Positions 1 to 6,416 of a stretch of 11,810 nt of DNA are shown piece by piece (the stretch's first letter is position 1; each line of letters starts with the position of its first letter). Under the pieces are notes generated by a model. It was not told the origin of the DNA and searched no databases. It saw only the letters and a program-made list of their open reading frames with translations. The position numbers and the translations under genes are program-made. The stretch is from Clostridia bacterium (lineage in GTDB: Bacteria > Bacillota > Sulfobacillia > SLMV01): contig PWGR01000127.1 in the NCBI GenBank assembly GCA_003554565.1, positions 1 through 11,810 of the forward strand, in the 5' to 3' direction.

Positions 1-147
1 AAAATCCCGCACTCTCAGCCGCCTTACTTCCCACCGCTTCTCCTCGGCCGGCTGCGCACGCACGCTCAACCCGCAGTCCACGCACGTAACCCGCAGCGTG
101 CTGCGCCCAGTTCTAGATACAATCCGCGCGTTATGCTGGCACTTCAC
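1..147 (-). CDS. Partial small zinc-ribbon-like protein (runs off left edge)
   Basis: The frame is open for 49 codons from a GTG at 147 to the first base of the window, so the C-terminus is missing. A good ribosome binding site, GGGAGGAG, sits 8 bases before the GTG, and that chose the start. The protein begins MKCQHNAR and carries C3, H5, C22 and C25. The CxH...CxxC pattern is compatible with a small zinc-binding ribbon, though two-ligand knuckles of this kind also occur by chance. The rest is basic and rich in Arg, Glu and Val. It lies 133 bases downstream of the small gene at 281-508 on the same strand and could be cotranscribed with it. I do not recognise a family, and zinc binding is an inference from cysteine spacing alone. 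Confidence 0.5.
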   Translation of the reverse strand, partial: MKCQHNARIVSRTGRSTLRVTCVDCGLSVRAQPAEEKRWEVRRLRVRDF

Positions 148-280
148 CGGCCTCACTCCTCCCGTATGCGGAGTTATGAATGTATCTGCGGCGGTCGTCA
201 GCTGCGAAAGGCGGTCGAGTAAACACAAATGGATATGTGTCCTCTTCCACCACACCCATCACAATGCACGCTACCCAATA

Positions 281-508
281 TCATCCACAATCCGGTCTCC
301 GGGTATCCGTCTTGAGGTGCTCCGGTTCATCCTCTTCCCGCCAGGTTCGCAGCTGGCGCTCTGCCGACGGACCATCGCACTCCTGCACTGCCTCCTGTAA
401 CAGCGTCATCAGCTCCAGCGCACTGCGGAAGTACCGGGTCTTCTCCCCCTCCAGCCAGGTAATTTCCCCCTGGTAGCTCGCATTATGACAGAAGGTAATC
501 CGGACCAT
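281..508 (-). CDS. Small conserved hypothetical protein (about 75 aa)
   Basis: I start this at the ATG at 508, giving MVRITFCHNASYQGEITWLEGEK and then RSALELMTLLQEAV. The segment resembles a family of short uncharacterised Firmicute proteins, recalled from memory, that begin with MVRI and share a 'TWLEG...FRSALEL' pattern, predicted as a beta hairpin followed by a helix. The 30 codons upstream in the same frame (TTG start at 598) look non-coding and would displace the conserved start. The C-terminal 25 residues are charged and probably disordered. No clear ribosome binding site precedes 508, which is a weakness of the call. The function is unknown. It has no cysteine cluster, membrane segment or signal peptide. 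Its upstream gap holds phased direct repeats that may control it. Confidence 0.6.
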   Translation of the reverse strand: MVRITFCHNASYQGEITWLEGEKTRYFRSALELMTLLQEAVQECDGPSAERQLRTWREEDEPEHLKTDTRRPDCG

Positions 509-845
509 GAAGGATGCGGCTTGTGTATTGAATCCACACCTTTCGTCGGGCACGACTCTATCCCCCATCCCCGCTGGAACTGAATCTGACTGAGTCAAGA
601 AACCAGTCCAGGGTCACATAATTCGCGCATACTTATTGAAACACACGCCAGTCAGATTGCAGTCAGAACCGGTACGGATACGGTACGGATTTATGCAAAA
701 AACACATCACCCGGGTATTTTCGCCGATATCCGACACAAATCAGCGAAATTGGAAGAGACGATATGTGAGTGGTAAAAAGAAAAAGCACGGTGAGATCCT
801 CGAGGTCGAGCAGCTTATGCAGACCCGACCAACGAGGAGAAGCTA
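509..845. other. 337-bp intergenic region with phased repeats
   Basis: There is no gene I can support here with confidence. The region holds two pairs of 11-bp direct repeats (649-670 and 670-691) and an inverted copy of the first motif at 583-592. A 27-codon plus-strand reading frame lies at its right end (766-849). It separates the end of the SARP-type regulator gene from the start of the small gene at 281-508, so it should contain a promoter for the latter. I could not pick a convincing -35/-10 pair. Confidence 0.5.
649..691. repeat. Two tandem pairs of 11-bp direct repeats
   Basis: CAGTCAGATTG (649-659) is followed directly by CAGTCAGAACC (660-670), sharing the first eight bases. CGGTACGGATA (670-680) is then followed by CGGTACGGATT (681-691), sharing ten. 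All four units have an 11-bp period, about one helical turn, so a protein binding each unit would sit on one face of the DNA. A reverse copy of the first motif, AATCTGACTG, lies at 583-592. SARP-family activators typically bind direct repeats with this period, and a SARP-type gene is adjacent. That link is inference. Confidence 0.6.
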
Positions 846-2120
846 TTAGTGGGGTTGAAGATCTCTCTCGATCTCATCGGCAACTGCCCGGAACCTACCC
901 TCCAGGGCGATTCCCGGCTCAGAACACCCCGCGGAAAATCCCCGTTCAATTCTGGAGAAGCACACAATGGCATCGTCACCTCGAAAAGCCGACAGCAGCA
1001 CCAGAAACTGCGCCCCGTTCCACTGCGCTATGACATCTCCCCTGCGAAGGTTGGACAACAGGACTTCCTCCAGCTGCGGCGCCACTCGCTCCAGTACCGC
1101 GCGATCCGGCACATCCCCGTCAGCATCAGTGAGAGTAATGATCCCGAAAACGGCGCGGTCTTCGACCCGTTCGGCGCGTCGCATCTCGAGACGGTAGAGG
1201 TAGCGGAACACCTCCCGGTCGCACAGGAGCGCTCCTTCCACCTCCTCTGCCCGCATGAGCTTCCCGGAAACTGACGAAAGGTCTCTGTCCACTTGCTCCG
1301 ACTCGATGATCTCCCGGTCACTTCTGATCAGCTCACACAGCTCCCGCAGAGACTCACCCGGCGCCACATCCAGCTGCTGCTTCATCAATCCACTCAGAAA
1401 CTCGTAGTGCTCGAGCGCATCACTGGGCCTTCCGACCCTGACCAGCGCCTCCATGAAACGATGATGCAGCTCCTCCGCCTCGGGGAGTGGCTCAAGCATG
1501 AAGGCCCTCTCACACACGTCGATCACCTCGGGATACCGGTCGTGATCCCGCAGAAGATCAGTCAGCTGCATCAGATTCCTGACGTAGATGCGGCGGTAAT
1601 ACTGCCTGACGGGCAGAATCCACGGCTGGTGCGGCCACTCCGGAAGGTAGTGCCCCCTGTACAGATCAACACACCTCTGCAGGGCATCGACTGCACCCGC
1701 TGCATCATCGTCGATCAGGCGCGACGCCTCTTCCGTCAGCTCCAGGAACTCGTCCACGTCACACCAGCACGCATCCCCCAGGTAGAAGCTGTAACACCCC
1801 TGGGAGAAATCAACGCGGATCAGGTCCTCGCACGAGGGCAGTGCATCGCGAAATAGCCTCCTCATCCGGTAGATAAGATCCTGAACGGCCGCTTTCGGGT
1901 CGGCATTATCGGCTTCGGGCCACAGTTGAGCCGCTATCGTATCCGGCGGGACCAGGCGCTCGCGGTTGCGCAGAAAGTATGTAAACAGGTCCCACAGCTT
2001 CTGCGACCTCCCGGCCTCCTCCGTGAGGACAGCATCGCCGCACCGGACCACGAACTGCCCCAGTGTACGGATTTTCAAACGATTGGCCTCACCGTCCCTA
2101 TCACCTTCTTGAGTACCCAC
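846..2120 (-). CDS. SARP/BTAD-type transcriptional regulator with degenerate GGDEF-like domain
   Basis: This is a predicted cytoplasmic DNA-binding regulator of 424 residues. I start it at the GTG at 2120 because GGAAGGAGG lies 9 bases upstream; the frame is open to a TTG at 2162, but that start would put the binding site inside the gene. Residues about 16-115 form an OmpR-like winged helix (IRTLGQF...LWDLFTYFLRNRERLV...AVQDLIYRMRRLF). Residues about 118-265 match the all-helical bacterial transcriptional activation domain (CDVDEFLEL, YRGHYLPEW, YRRIYVRNLMQLTDLL, EALVRVGRPSDALEHYE). Residues about 295-395 resemble a GGDEF domain: RRGDVIAQWNGAQFLVLL aligns with the usual R.GD..AR.GGDEF.vlL, but WNGAQ replaces the GGDEF loop. 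It therefore should not make cyclic di-GMP and may be a sensor or dimerisation module. Targets are unknown. It ends in TAA. Confidence 0.88.
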   Translation of the reverse strand: MGTQEGDRDGEANRLKIRTLGQFVVRCGDAVLTEEAGRSQKLWDLFTYFLRNRERLVPPDTIAAQLWPEADNADPKAAVQDLIYRMRRLFRDALPSCEDLIRVDFSQGCYSFYLGDACWCDVDEFLELTEEASRLIDDDAAGAVDALQRCVDLYRGHYLPEWPHQPWILPVRQYYRRIYVRNLMQLTDLLRDHDRYPEVIDVCERAFMLEPLPEAEELHHRFMEALVRVGRPSDALEHYEFLSGLMKQQLDVAPGESLRELCELIRSDREIIESEQVDRDLSSVSGKLMRAEEVEGALLCDREVFRYLYRLEMRRAERVEDRAVFGIITLTDADGDVPDRAVLERVAPQLEEVLLSNLRRGDVIAQWNGAQFLVLLSAFRGDDAIVCFSRIERGFSAGCSEPGIALEGRFRAVADEIERDLQPH

Positions 2121-2705
2121 CGGCACCGCCCTCCTTCCGAGGAAGAGAAACTCACCGGTCAAACCTGATAACCCTAATCGACAGCATCAGCAGGCTTCTC
2201 GGAGCAGTCAGACACCACTGCAAACGCACGGCTCTGAGCGACCCGCGAAGAGAAACCGCCGAAGAGCCAGAGTTGGAACGACCCCTCCCGTCTTGTCGAA
2301 AGGGGTTTGCCAACTGCTCCATACATCAGGAGATGGAGCAACTCATCCCATGTCCCCGCCGTAGACTGCCGCATCGCTTGATCCGGGTCCTGACATGCAT
2401 CTCGCATTCTTTCCTTTTGTGCTTTGCTGCGGTGATCATCATATATGGAAATATATCGCCGATTTTCCCCGGCGCAGAAATGTTTTCGGGAACGGCCTGC
2501 CAATTCCTTCCCACAGGCGACACAAATTCTGTACGCGCCCTTACCACAGGACAGAACTGCCTCCGGCTGTCTACTGCGCTCCCTGAATTCGCATTCCGGG
2601 AAGCATGTACAGGCGGCTCGCCCGCATCCTCATGAAACCACGCAGGTGTGACAGCCACATGTCACACCTGCGCAAGAATCCGTCAGGTCCAAACCCGGTC
2701 GCCCT
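2121..2705. other. 585-bp intergenic region without a supported gene
   Basis: Short open frames occur on both strands, but none has a ribosome binding site, recognisable motifs or coding-like composition. The right end holds a strong hairpin (2641-2672). An 8-bp inverted repeat, TGCTCCAT (2315-2322) and ATGGAGCA (2333-2340), lies in the middle. One copy of CAGTCAGA, the motif repeated at 649-667, lies at 2205-2212, about 85 bases upstream of the regulator's start. A promoter for the regulator must be here, but I could not assign one. Confidence 0.5.
2641..2672 (-). terminator. Strong hairpin beyond the SLH protein gene, likely terminator
   Basis: CGCAGGTGTGACA (2641-2653) and TGTCACACCTGCG (2660-2672) form a perfect 13-bp stem with a 6-base loop, 33 bases past the TAG of the SLH gene. 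Only a broken T-rich stretch (TGGTTTC) follows on the minus strand, so this is not a textbook intrinsic terminator. Its position favours termination or 3'-end protection. A protein-binding dyad is the alternative. Confidence 0.55.
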
Positions 2706-4667
2706 CTACTCATTCCTCTCCAGAATCAGGACCTCCCAACCGTTGATCTCGTATCTCATCACCTCATCTCCGACCGAGAGCTCGTGTAACTTCACGTACT
2801 CCCCCTCCGAATCGTACACCAGCGGGTCCACCGACACCGCGTACTGCAGGTCTTCCAACCGCAGGGTGACGCACTTTTCATCGGCATTTAAGGACACCAC
2901 GGTCACCGTCCCGGTGGGGCCGGGAAGTGCTACAGCCCGGGCGGCGATTCCGACGACGTCGCCGCCGGGATCCTCGACAAACTGCACCAGAGCCGACGCG
3001 GGATGTCCCTCCAGAGAGATCTCCGCGTCAAGGGTCTCGATATCCATCTCCACGGGCAGGTCCGCCCGCGTCCCGCGGTAGTCCCCCCGCACGTACAGCC
3101 CACCGGCGTCCTCCCAGCAGTCGGTGACCAGCACCGGCACGTCCACACCGGCCCGTTTCGCGGCGACCGCGTACACCGCCTCACCCCCCGCATCCAACGC
3201 AACAGTCAACCAGTTCGCCCTGCGCAGCCCGGCGGGGTTGCCCAGAAACGCATCCTCATCGATCACCAGCTCCTCGCCGCTCTCCCAGGTGAAATAGTGC
3301 AGCGTCTCCGACGGGGAGCGGCGCCTCCGGTACTCGTCCGGCACCAGCGCCCCGGTTATGCGGTCGCGCGACACCTCCATGCGGTGGAGCTGCCACCCGC
3401 CGCCGCCCACGGTGGCGACCCGCACCAGGTCCCCCTCCTGCACCTCGCACAAACTCTGCGCGTCGCCGAATACCTCCGGTCTGTCCTCCGTCACCGACAA
3501 TCGCAGGGGCAGCTCCACCGGCTCAGTCTCCAGCAGCACGACCAGGTCGCCGGCGGGGCCCTCCTCCGGCACGGTCTGCCCCGCCGCTACCGGCACATCC
3601 CAGTAGTCCACGATAACGCTGCCCCATCCGTCTTCATTGCGATGCACCGCGGTATCCGCGCCCATCTCGCACCACCGCTGCAGCTGCTCCTCGAACATCT
3701 CCTCGTGTCCCGGCACTATGCCGGTGAGCATCCCGTTGCACTCCCACATCACCGCATTTTCCCGGTCCAGATCCAGATCCACCCATTCACCGTCGATGCA
3801 GAGGGAACCGGGATCCAGCGCGTAGTCACACAGCTCCCCCCGGTAGGTATGCACCGGCTCATTCATCTCCACGAAGCCAGCATTACCCCCCTCATCGAAC
3901 ACGATGAGCACCGCGTGTCCCACCGCCGCCTCCAGTTCGTCCGCATCCAGCAGGTGCACCTCATCCGCGAGGCTCCAGGTTTCCTCTCCCTCGGTGGAAA
4001 ACGCCTCGATTTCACCGCTGACTGAGCAGACACCGGTTACCAGGCCGACGGCAAACTGCCCATCCCGGTCTTCCGGGGCCACCTGGGCGCAAAGCCGATG
4101 GGCATCTCCCCGCAGCAGTGGATCGTGCATTCCCAGTCCGGGCAGCTCCTCCAGCAGGCCCTCTTCGTCGGCGGCCATCAGTACGCCCGCGGGATACGGG
4201 GCGTGCACCTCCCAGTCCACTCCTCTCCCGCGCAGCAGCACTACCAGTGCCTCCGCGACGGTGACAGCATCACCGGGGCGGAACCCCGCCTCCCCGCAGG
4301 CCCGGACCAGTCCCATGCCGGCGGCCGCGTTGACCGCGCCCCAGTCGGTCTTCTCCAGCTCACCCGCATCGGCAAATTCAGGTGCACTCCCGGAGTGAAA
4401 CCGCTCCTGCCGCCTGCCCCCAAACAACCTCACGGCCTTCTTTGCAAATGCCAACCGGCTCATGGGTTCTTCTTCCCCCGTCTCCGGCACTTCCTGCAGC
4501 ACGCCCAGCGCGCGGAGAATCGCCCCGTCGCGCCAGTAGGTCGACGCCTCCCGCACAGGTACGACCCGGATGTCCCCCGACGCGAGGACCCCGGGTGAGG
4601 TGATGGCAAGTAGCAGCAGCGCAGCGACGATCGCCATCGCCCACCTGCAAAATAGACTGTCACTCAC
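2706..4667 (-). CDS. Exported S-layer-homology (SLH) domain protein
   Basis: This is a predicted secreted, cell-wall-attached protein of 653 residues. The GTG start at 4667 has GGGAG 9 bases upstream. The frame stays open to 4841, but those 58 extra codons lack the look of a leader. The start chosen places a signal peptide at the N-terminus: Arg9, then a hydrophobic core (AMAIVAALLLLAITSPG, residues 10-26) and a likely cut after VLA29. Residues about 45-195 hold two to three degenerate SLH repeats, the clearest being DWGAVNAAAGMGLVRACGEAGFRPGDAVTVAEALVVLL in separate blocks (about 108-145). SLH domains usually bind pyruvylated wall polymers. The remaining 450 residues are acidic and beta-rich, with no domain or catalytic motif I recognise. 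It is monocistronic, ends in TAG, and is followed by a hairpin. A structural envelope role is inferred. Confidence 0.75.
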   Translation of the reverse strand: MSDSLFCRWAMAIVAALLLLAITSPGVLASGDIRVVPVREASTYWRDGAILRALGVLQEVPETGEEEPMSRLAFAKKAVRLFGGRRQERFHSGSAPEFADAGELEKTDWGAVNAAAGMGLVRACGEAGFRPGDAVTVAEALVVLLRGRGVDWEVHAPYPAGVLMAADEEGLLEELPGLGMHDPLLRGDAHRLCAQVAPEDRDGQFAVGLVTGVCSVSGEIEAFSTEGEETWSLADEVHLLDADELEAAVGHAVLIVFDEGGNAGFVEMNEPVHTYRGELCDYALDPGSLCIDGEWVDLDLDRENAVMWECNGMLTGIVPGHEEMFEEQLQRWCEMGADTAVHRNEDGWGSVIVDYWDVPVAAGQTVPEEGPAGDLVVLLETEPVELPLRLSVTEDRPEVFGDAQSLCEVQEGDLVRVATVGGGGWQLHRMEVSRDRITGALVPDEYRRRRSPSETLHYFTWESGEELVIDEDAFLGNPAGLRRANWLTVALDAGGEAVYAVAAKRAGVDVPVLVTDCWEDAGGLYVRGDYRGTRADLPVEMDIETLDAEISLEGHPASALVQFVEDPGGDVVGIAARAVALPGPTGTVTVVSLNADEKCVTLRLEDLQYAVSVDPLVYDSEGEYVKLHELSVGDEVMRYEINGWEVLILERNE

Positions 4668-5244
4668 AATACTGCACTCCCTTCGCTGGTGGTATTTGCT
4701 TACACTATATAGCTCGTTATATGGATGGATTTTCTTTAGTTCCCGCCCGCAAGCCACCCACGGTTTTGGAAGGTAAAGCGGCAGAGAAGTGCAGTAAGGT
4801 AGCGGCAATACATATGCACGCTGCATCCCCATCCATTGCAACGCCTCGCCCGTTCAACCAGCACACCAGTCCTTTTCCGGTCGGCCCTGGCGAAGGCAGG
4901 AGTACGCATGCAGGACACAAGGATCCCCGCAGTTCATCCCCGTCCGGCCAGAAGTAAGAAGCGGCGCCCCTTCCCGGCGGTGGGATTGCAAGTCGTGTGC
5001 GACCCACGCTCTGCACTCATCTGCCCCTGATGCGCGTGGCCAAGGGATAATGCGATGCAGTTGCCGTGCAAATTAGAAGGAATAAATACCGGCAGGTCCC
5101 GCGGGACTACAATCCCCACAGGGTCACTCTCCCGCGCGAAGGACCAATCGGACTCATCCTCCGACCTGGAGTCTCCCGAGCCTGCGGGATGTTTCAGTAA
5201 GAGAGGCCCCGGTCGCCCGGGGCCGTCGCTTCATCCTGTTCCGG
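4668..5244. other. 577-bp intergenic region without a supported gene
   Basis: I find no frame here with coding character. The AT-rich part nearest the SLH gene (about 4690-4730) contains TATAGT and TATAAC on the minus strand, which could be a -10 element, but no good -35 sits at the right distance. A perfect 12-bp palindrome, GTCCCGCGGGAC, lies at 5096-5107. The terminator hairpin of the hydrolase gene lies at 5205-5224. Confidence 0.45.
5205..5224 (-). terminator. GC-rich hairpin after the metallo-hydrolase gene
   Basis: GGCCCCGG (5205-5212) and CCGGGGCC (5217-5224) form a perfect 8-bp stem with a four-base loop, 20 bases past the TAG at 5245-5247. On the minus strand it is followed by TCTCTTACTG, a weak T-rich tail. 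The position and stability suggest an intrinsic terminator, though the U tract is poor. Confidence 0.6.
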
Positions 5245-5943
5245 CTACAGCTTCAAACTCTCGCCCGGCTGCAGCGCCTGCACGTCCACCCCGGGGGCCT
5301 GTTCGTCGGCCAGCCGCACGAACTCCCCGGCATCCTGCACCAGGATGGGGAAGGTGCCGTAGTGCATGGGAACGGCCATCTCCGGCTCCAGCGCTGTGAG
5401 GGCCCAGGCCGCCTGCTGCGGGTCCATGACAAATACACTGCCTATGGGCAGCAGGGCCACGTCGATATCGTACATCTCGCCCAGCATCTTCATACCGGGA
5501 AATGCCCCGGTGTCCCCCGCGTGGTAGATGGTCGTACCGTCTCCGGTGGTGATCAAGTACCCGGCCGGAGCGCCGCACTCAGCGGAGTGAAAGGCCTGCA
5601 CCATCCTGACCTCAACGCCCTTTTCCTCTACTGTACCGCCGATATTCATACCCATGCCAAAGATGAAGTTATCCTCGGGGATACCGGTCTCGCCCAGCTT
5701 GCCCACCACTTCCGGCTGGGCCACGATGATAGCATCGGTACCCTCCACCAGGGACGCCAGTTCCTCGTCCACGTGATCGAAATGATCGTGCGTGATGAGA
5801 ATCAGGTCCGGCTCTACCACATCCTACAGATCTACCGGGCAGCTCGGATTTCCGGTTATCCAGGGGTCGACCAGTATCCGCGTTCCGTCTCCCGCAGCAA
5901 TCTCAAAAGCAGCATGACCTAACCACTTGACTTCGTGTGTCAC
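5245..5943 (-). pseudogene. UPF0173-type metallo-beta-lactamase-fold hydrolase, interrupted by in-frame TAG
   Basis: Read from the GTG at 5943, the frame gives VKWLGHAAFEI and then ILVDPWITGNPSCPVDL. It meets TAG at 5824-5826 (codon 40) and continues in the same frame as DVVEPDLILITHDHFDH to the TAG at 5245. The full reading is 232 codons, the usual length of this family of predicted metal-dependent hydrolases. Everything else is intact: GHA near the N-terminus, HxHxDH (H52, H54, D56, H57), FHSAECG, YHAGDTGAFPG and the late MHYGTFP. AAGGAG lies 13 bases before the GTG. A shorter product could start at the GTG at 5820, but it would lack the first beta strands and the conserved GHA, so it would probably not fold. 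The substrate of the family is not established. Choices are a recent nonsense mutation, a sequencing error, or readthrough. No frameshift or other decay is visible. Confidence 0.85.
5824..5826 (-). other. In-frame amber codon inside the hydrolase gene
   Basis: TAG falls between Leu39 and Asp41 (PVDL-TAG-DVVEPDL), just before the HxHxDH metal motif. The reading frame is the same on both sides. Related proteins, recalled from memory, usually have Glu or another charged residue here, so a single GAG-to-TAG or AAG-to-TAG change would explain it. TAG is also the terminal codon of this gene and of the SLH gene, so TAG is a working stop in this genome. Confidence 0.85.
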
Positions 5944-6416
5944 CCGGAAACACCCTCTCCTTGTAATGAAAAGCTGCTCAAAACCCCACATCTACCCCGG
6001 ACCGGCGGACGGGTCCCGCCCCCGGTCGCCTTACATACTCCCGCTGCAAAATGCGACAACCCTGATGTCGGTAAGAGGCACCCGTGGCACGCCGGTGCCG
6101 ACACCAGGCAAATGGGGTTTACATCGTCTGACTTCCTTCACGATCAGCGCTCATTTTCCTACCGGAAATGGGCAGATCAACGCACATAATCCACCTGGCG
6201 GCGGATGGATGCCGGGCACAGGTGCGGATCCAGCACCCGCAGCGCAAAGCCCAGCGAACGGAACCGGAGGCCGGAAACCCGCAGCTGCCGCAGGGTGGAT
6301 GAAAAGCAGGTTCCCGTTTTGCCGCATCGAAGAAAATAGTACCGGGAAGATGTGCGGTCCAATGACATCGGGACTGCACGGGACGCAGAAGCGCAATACA
6401 CAAGGGAGGAATCACT
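5944..6416. other. 473-bp gap between divergent genes
   Basis: This gap should hold the promoters of both the minus-strand hydrolase (start 5943) and the plus-strand amidohydrolase (start 6417). I found no frame with coding character and no clear -35/-10 pair on either strand. The final bases carry the amidohydrolase ribosome binding site, GGGAGGA (6404-6410). Confidence 0.45.

Noticed and set aside
649..691. CRISPR-like repeat array
   Set aside because: The units are only 11 bp and directly adjacent with no spacers, so this is a regulatory-type repeat, not a CRISPR.
1293..1856. 187-codon plus-strand open frame
   Set aside because: It is antisense to the SARP/BTAD regulator and has no ribosome binding site or motif.
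2160..2162. TTG at 2162 as the start of the SARP/BTAD regulator
   Set aside because: The strong GGAAGGAGG site lies downstream of it and is well spaced for the GTG at 2120.
2174..2503. 109-codon minus-strand open frame upstream of the regulator
   Set aside because: It has no ribosome binding site or recognised motif, and it competes with another overlapping frame of equal quality. I treat the stretch as intergenic.
3003..4025. 340-codon plus-strand open frame
   Set aside because: It lies wholly antisense to the SLH protein gene, is rich in His, Arg, Pro and Gln as expected of a GC-rich shadow frame, and has no recognisable motif.
5824..5826. Pyrrolysine or genetic-code reassignment as the main explanation of the amber codon
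   Set aside because: TAG serves as the terminal codon of two genes here, no pyl gene or PYLIS-like element is seen, and the position before HxHxDH is not a known catalytic site. It is kept only as a possibility to test.
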